A stretch of 64,000 nt of DNA, taken from the NCBI GenBank assembly GCA_025210375.1, contig JAOASB010000052.1, positions 366,531 to 430,530 on the forward strand, in the 5' to 3' direction. Both the position numbers and the translations under genes were made by a program. The notes beneath the pieces are model-generated. The model was not told where the DNA came from, ran no database searches, and saw nothing but the letters and a program-made list of their open reading frames with translations. Of this stretch, positions 63,758 through 64,000 are shown one piece after another (position 1 is the stretch's first letter; every line of letters starts with the position of its first letter). This stretch comes from Maledivibacter sp. (GTDB lineage: Bacteria; Bacillota; Clostridia; Peptostreptococcales; Caminicellaceae).

Positions 63758-64000
63758 ATGCCAAGAAAAGCCAGAAGAAAAAGTGAAAGCGGTATATATC
63801 ATATAATGATGAGAGGAATAAATCGTCAAAGTATATTTGAAGATGAGGAAGATTGTATAAAATTTATACAAACCATAAAAAAGTACAAAGAGAAAAGTGG
63901 ATACCAAGTTTATGCTTATTGTCTAATGGGAAATCATGTACATGTATTATTAAAAATAGGTAAAGAACCATTAGAACAAGTAATGCGTAGGATATGTGGA
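63758..64000 (+). mobile_element. REP-associated tyrosine transposase (Y1/TnpA-REP), N-terminal part
   Basis: 81 codons to the window end, intact so far: MPRKARRKSESGIYHIMMRG, then YAYCLMGNHVHVLLKIG with the HVH metal motif of the Y1 HUH-endonuclease fold. The catalytic Tyr lies beyond the window. Such single-strand transposases mobilise or maintain REP-like palindromes. The family I-V repeats here are candidates for its substrates, though no direct link was found. Confidence 0.85.

Overview
This is an AT-rich window from a low-GC, Gram-positive, strictly anaerobic bacterium, most likely of the class Clostridia. The signs are strong Shine-Dalgarno sites, lipoprotein signal peptides on every ABC binding protein, S-layer-type (SLH) and LysM surface proteins, 2-hydroxyacyl-CoA dehydratase-activase chemistry and nitrogenase-like enzymes. 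The species cannot be named from the sequence alone. No rRNA, tRNA or CRISPR array was seen.

Left third (1-19500): a locus devoted to metals and redox chemistry. It opens with the C-terminal part of a NifH-like ATPase, a FecB/BtuF-type lipoprotein, and a NifD-like/NifK-like pair that lacks the FeMo-cofactor ligands of true nitrogenase. A probably leaderless MarR regulator with palindromic operators on both sides, a MATE exporter and a heterodimeric ABC transporter follow. Next come two tandem LuxR-type regulators with membrane domains, a 42-residue membrane peptide, an SLH surface protein, a Fur-family regulator, TetR, an Isf-like flavoprotein and an alpha/beta hydrolase behind a Fur-like site.

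Middle (19500-44350): a TetR/MATE pair sharing one operator; a minus-strand Mn/Zn/Fe ABC importer behind a perfect Fur-type palindrome; a second FecBCD-type importer with a methyltransferase and MarR; peptidase PepD; a YibE/F membrane protein; a 5'-nucleotidase with LysM; an AraC regulator; a COG1237-like metallo-beta-lactamase-fold protein; a third MATE; a dead aldolase fragment; a sugar-kinase-like ATPase; and a MarR/MATE module paralogous to the first. The operator types at 4283, 4784 and 26295 are alike, which suggests that the nitrogenase-side MarR module and the second importer share a regulon.

Right third (44350-64000): a Crp/Fnr regulator diverges from an operon with a 1290-residue two-ASKHA activase/dehydratase-like protein, two cupins and an SsuABC/NrtABC-type importer. 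Then come a Glu-rich secreted protein, a 2681-residue secreted RHS/YD-repeat protein with a variable C-terminal tip and a probable immunity gene. Two copies of a REP-associated tyrosine transposase follow, one decayed and one cut by the window end.

The intergenic spaces are crowded with at least five families of short, dispersed, mostly palindromic repeats (called I-V here). Two ATP-driven low-potential electron-transfer systems (NifH-like/NifDK-like and the ASKHA activase), each linked to an ABC importer, are the most promising candidates for undescribed biology.
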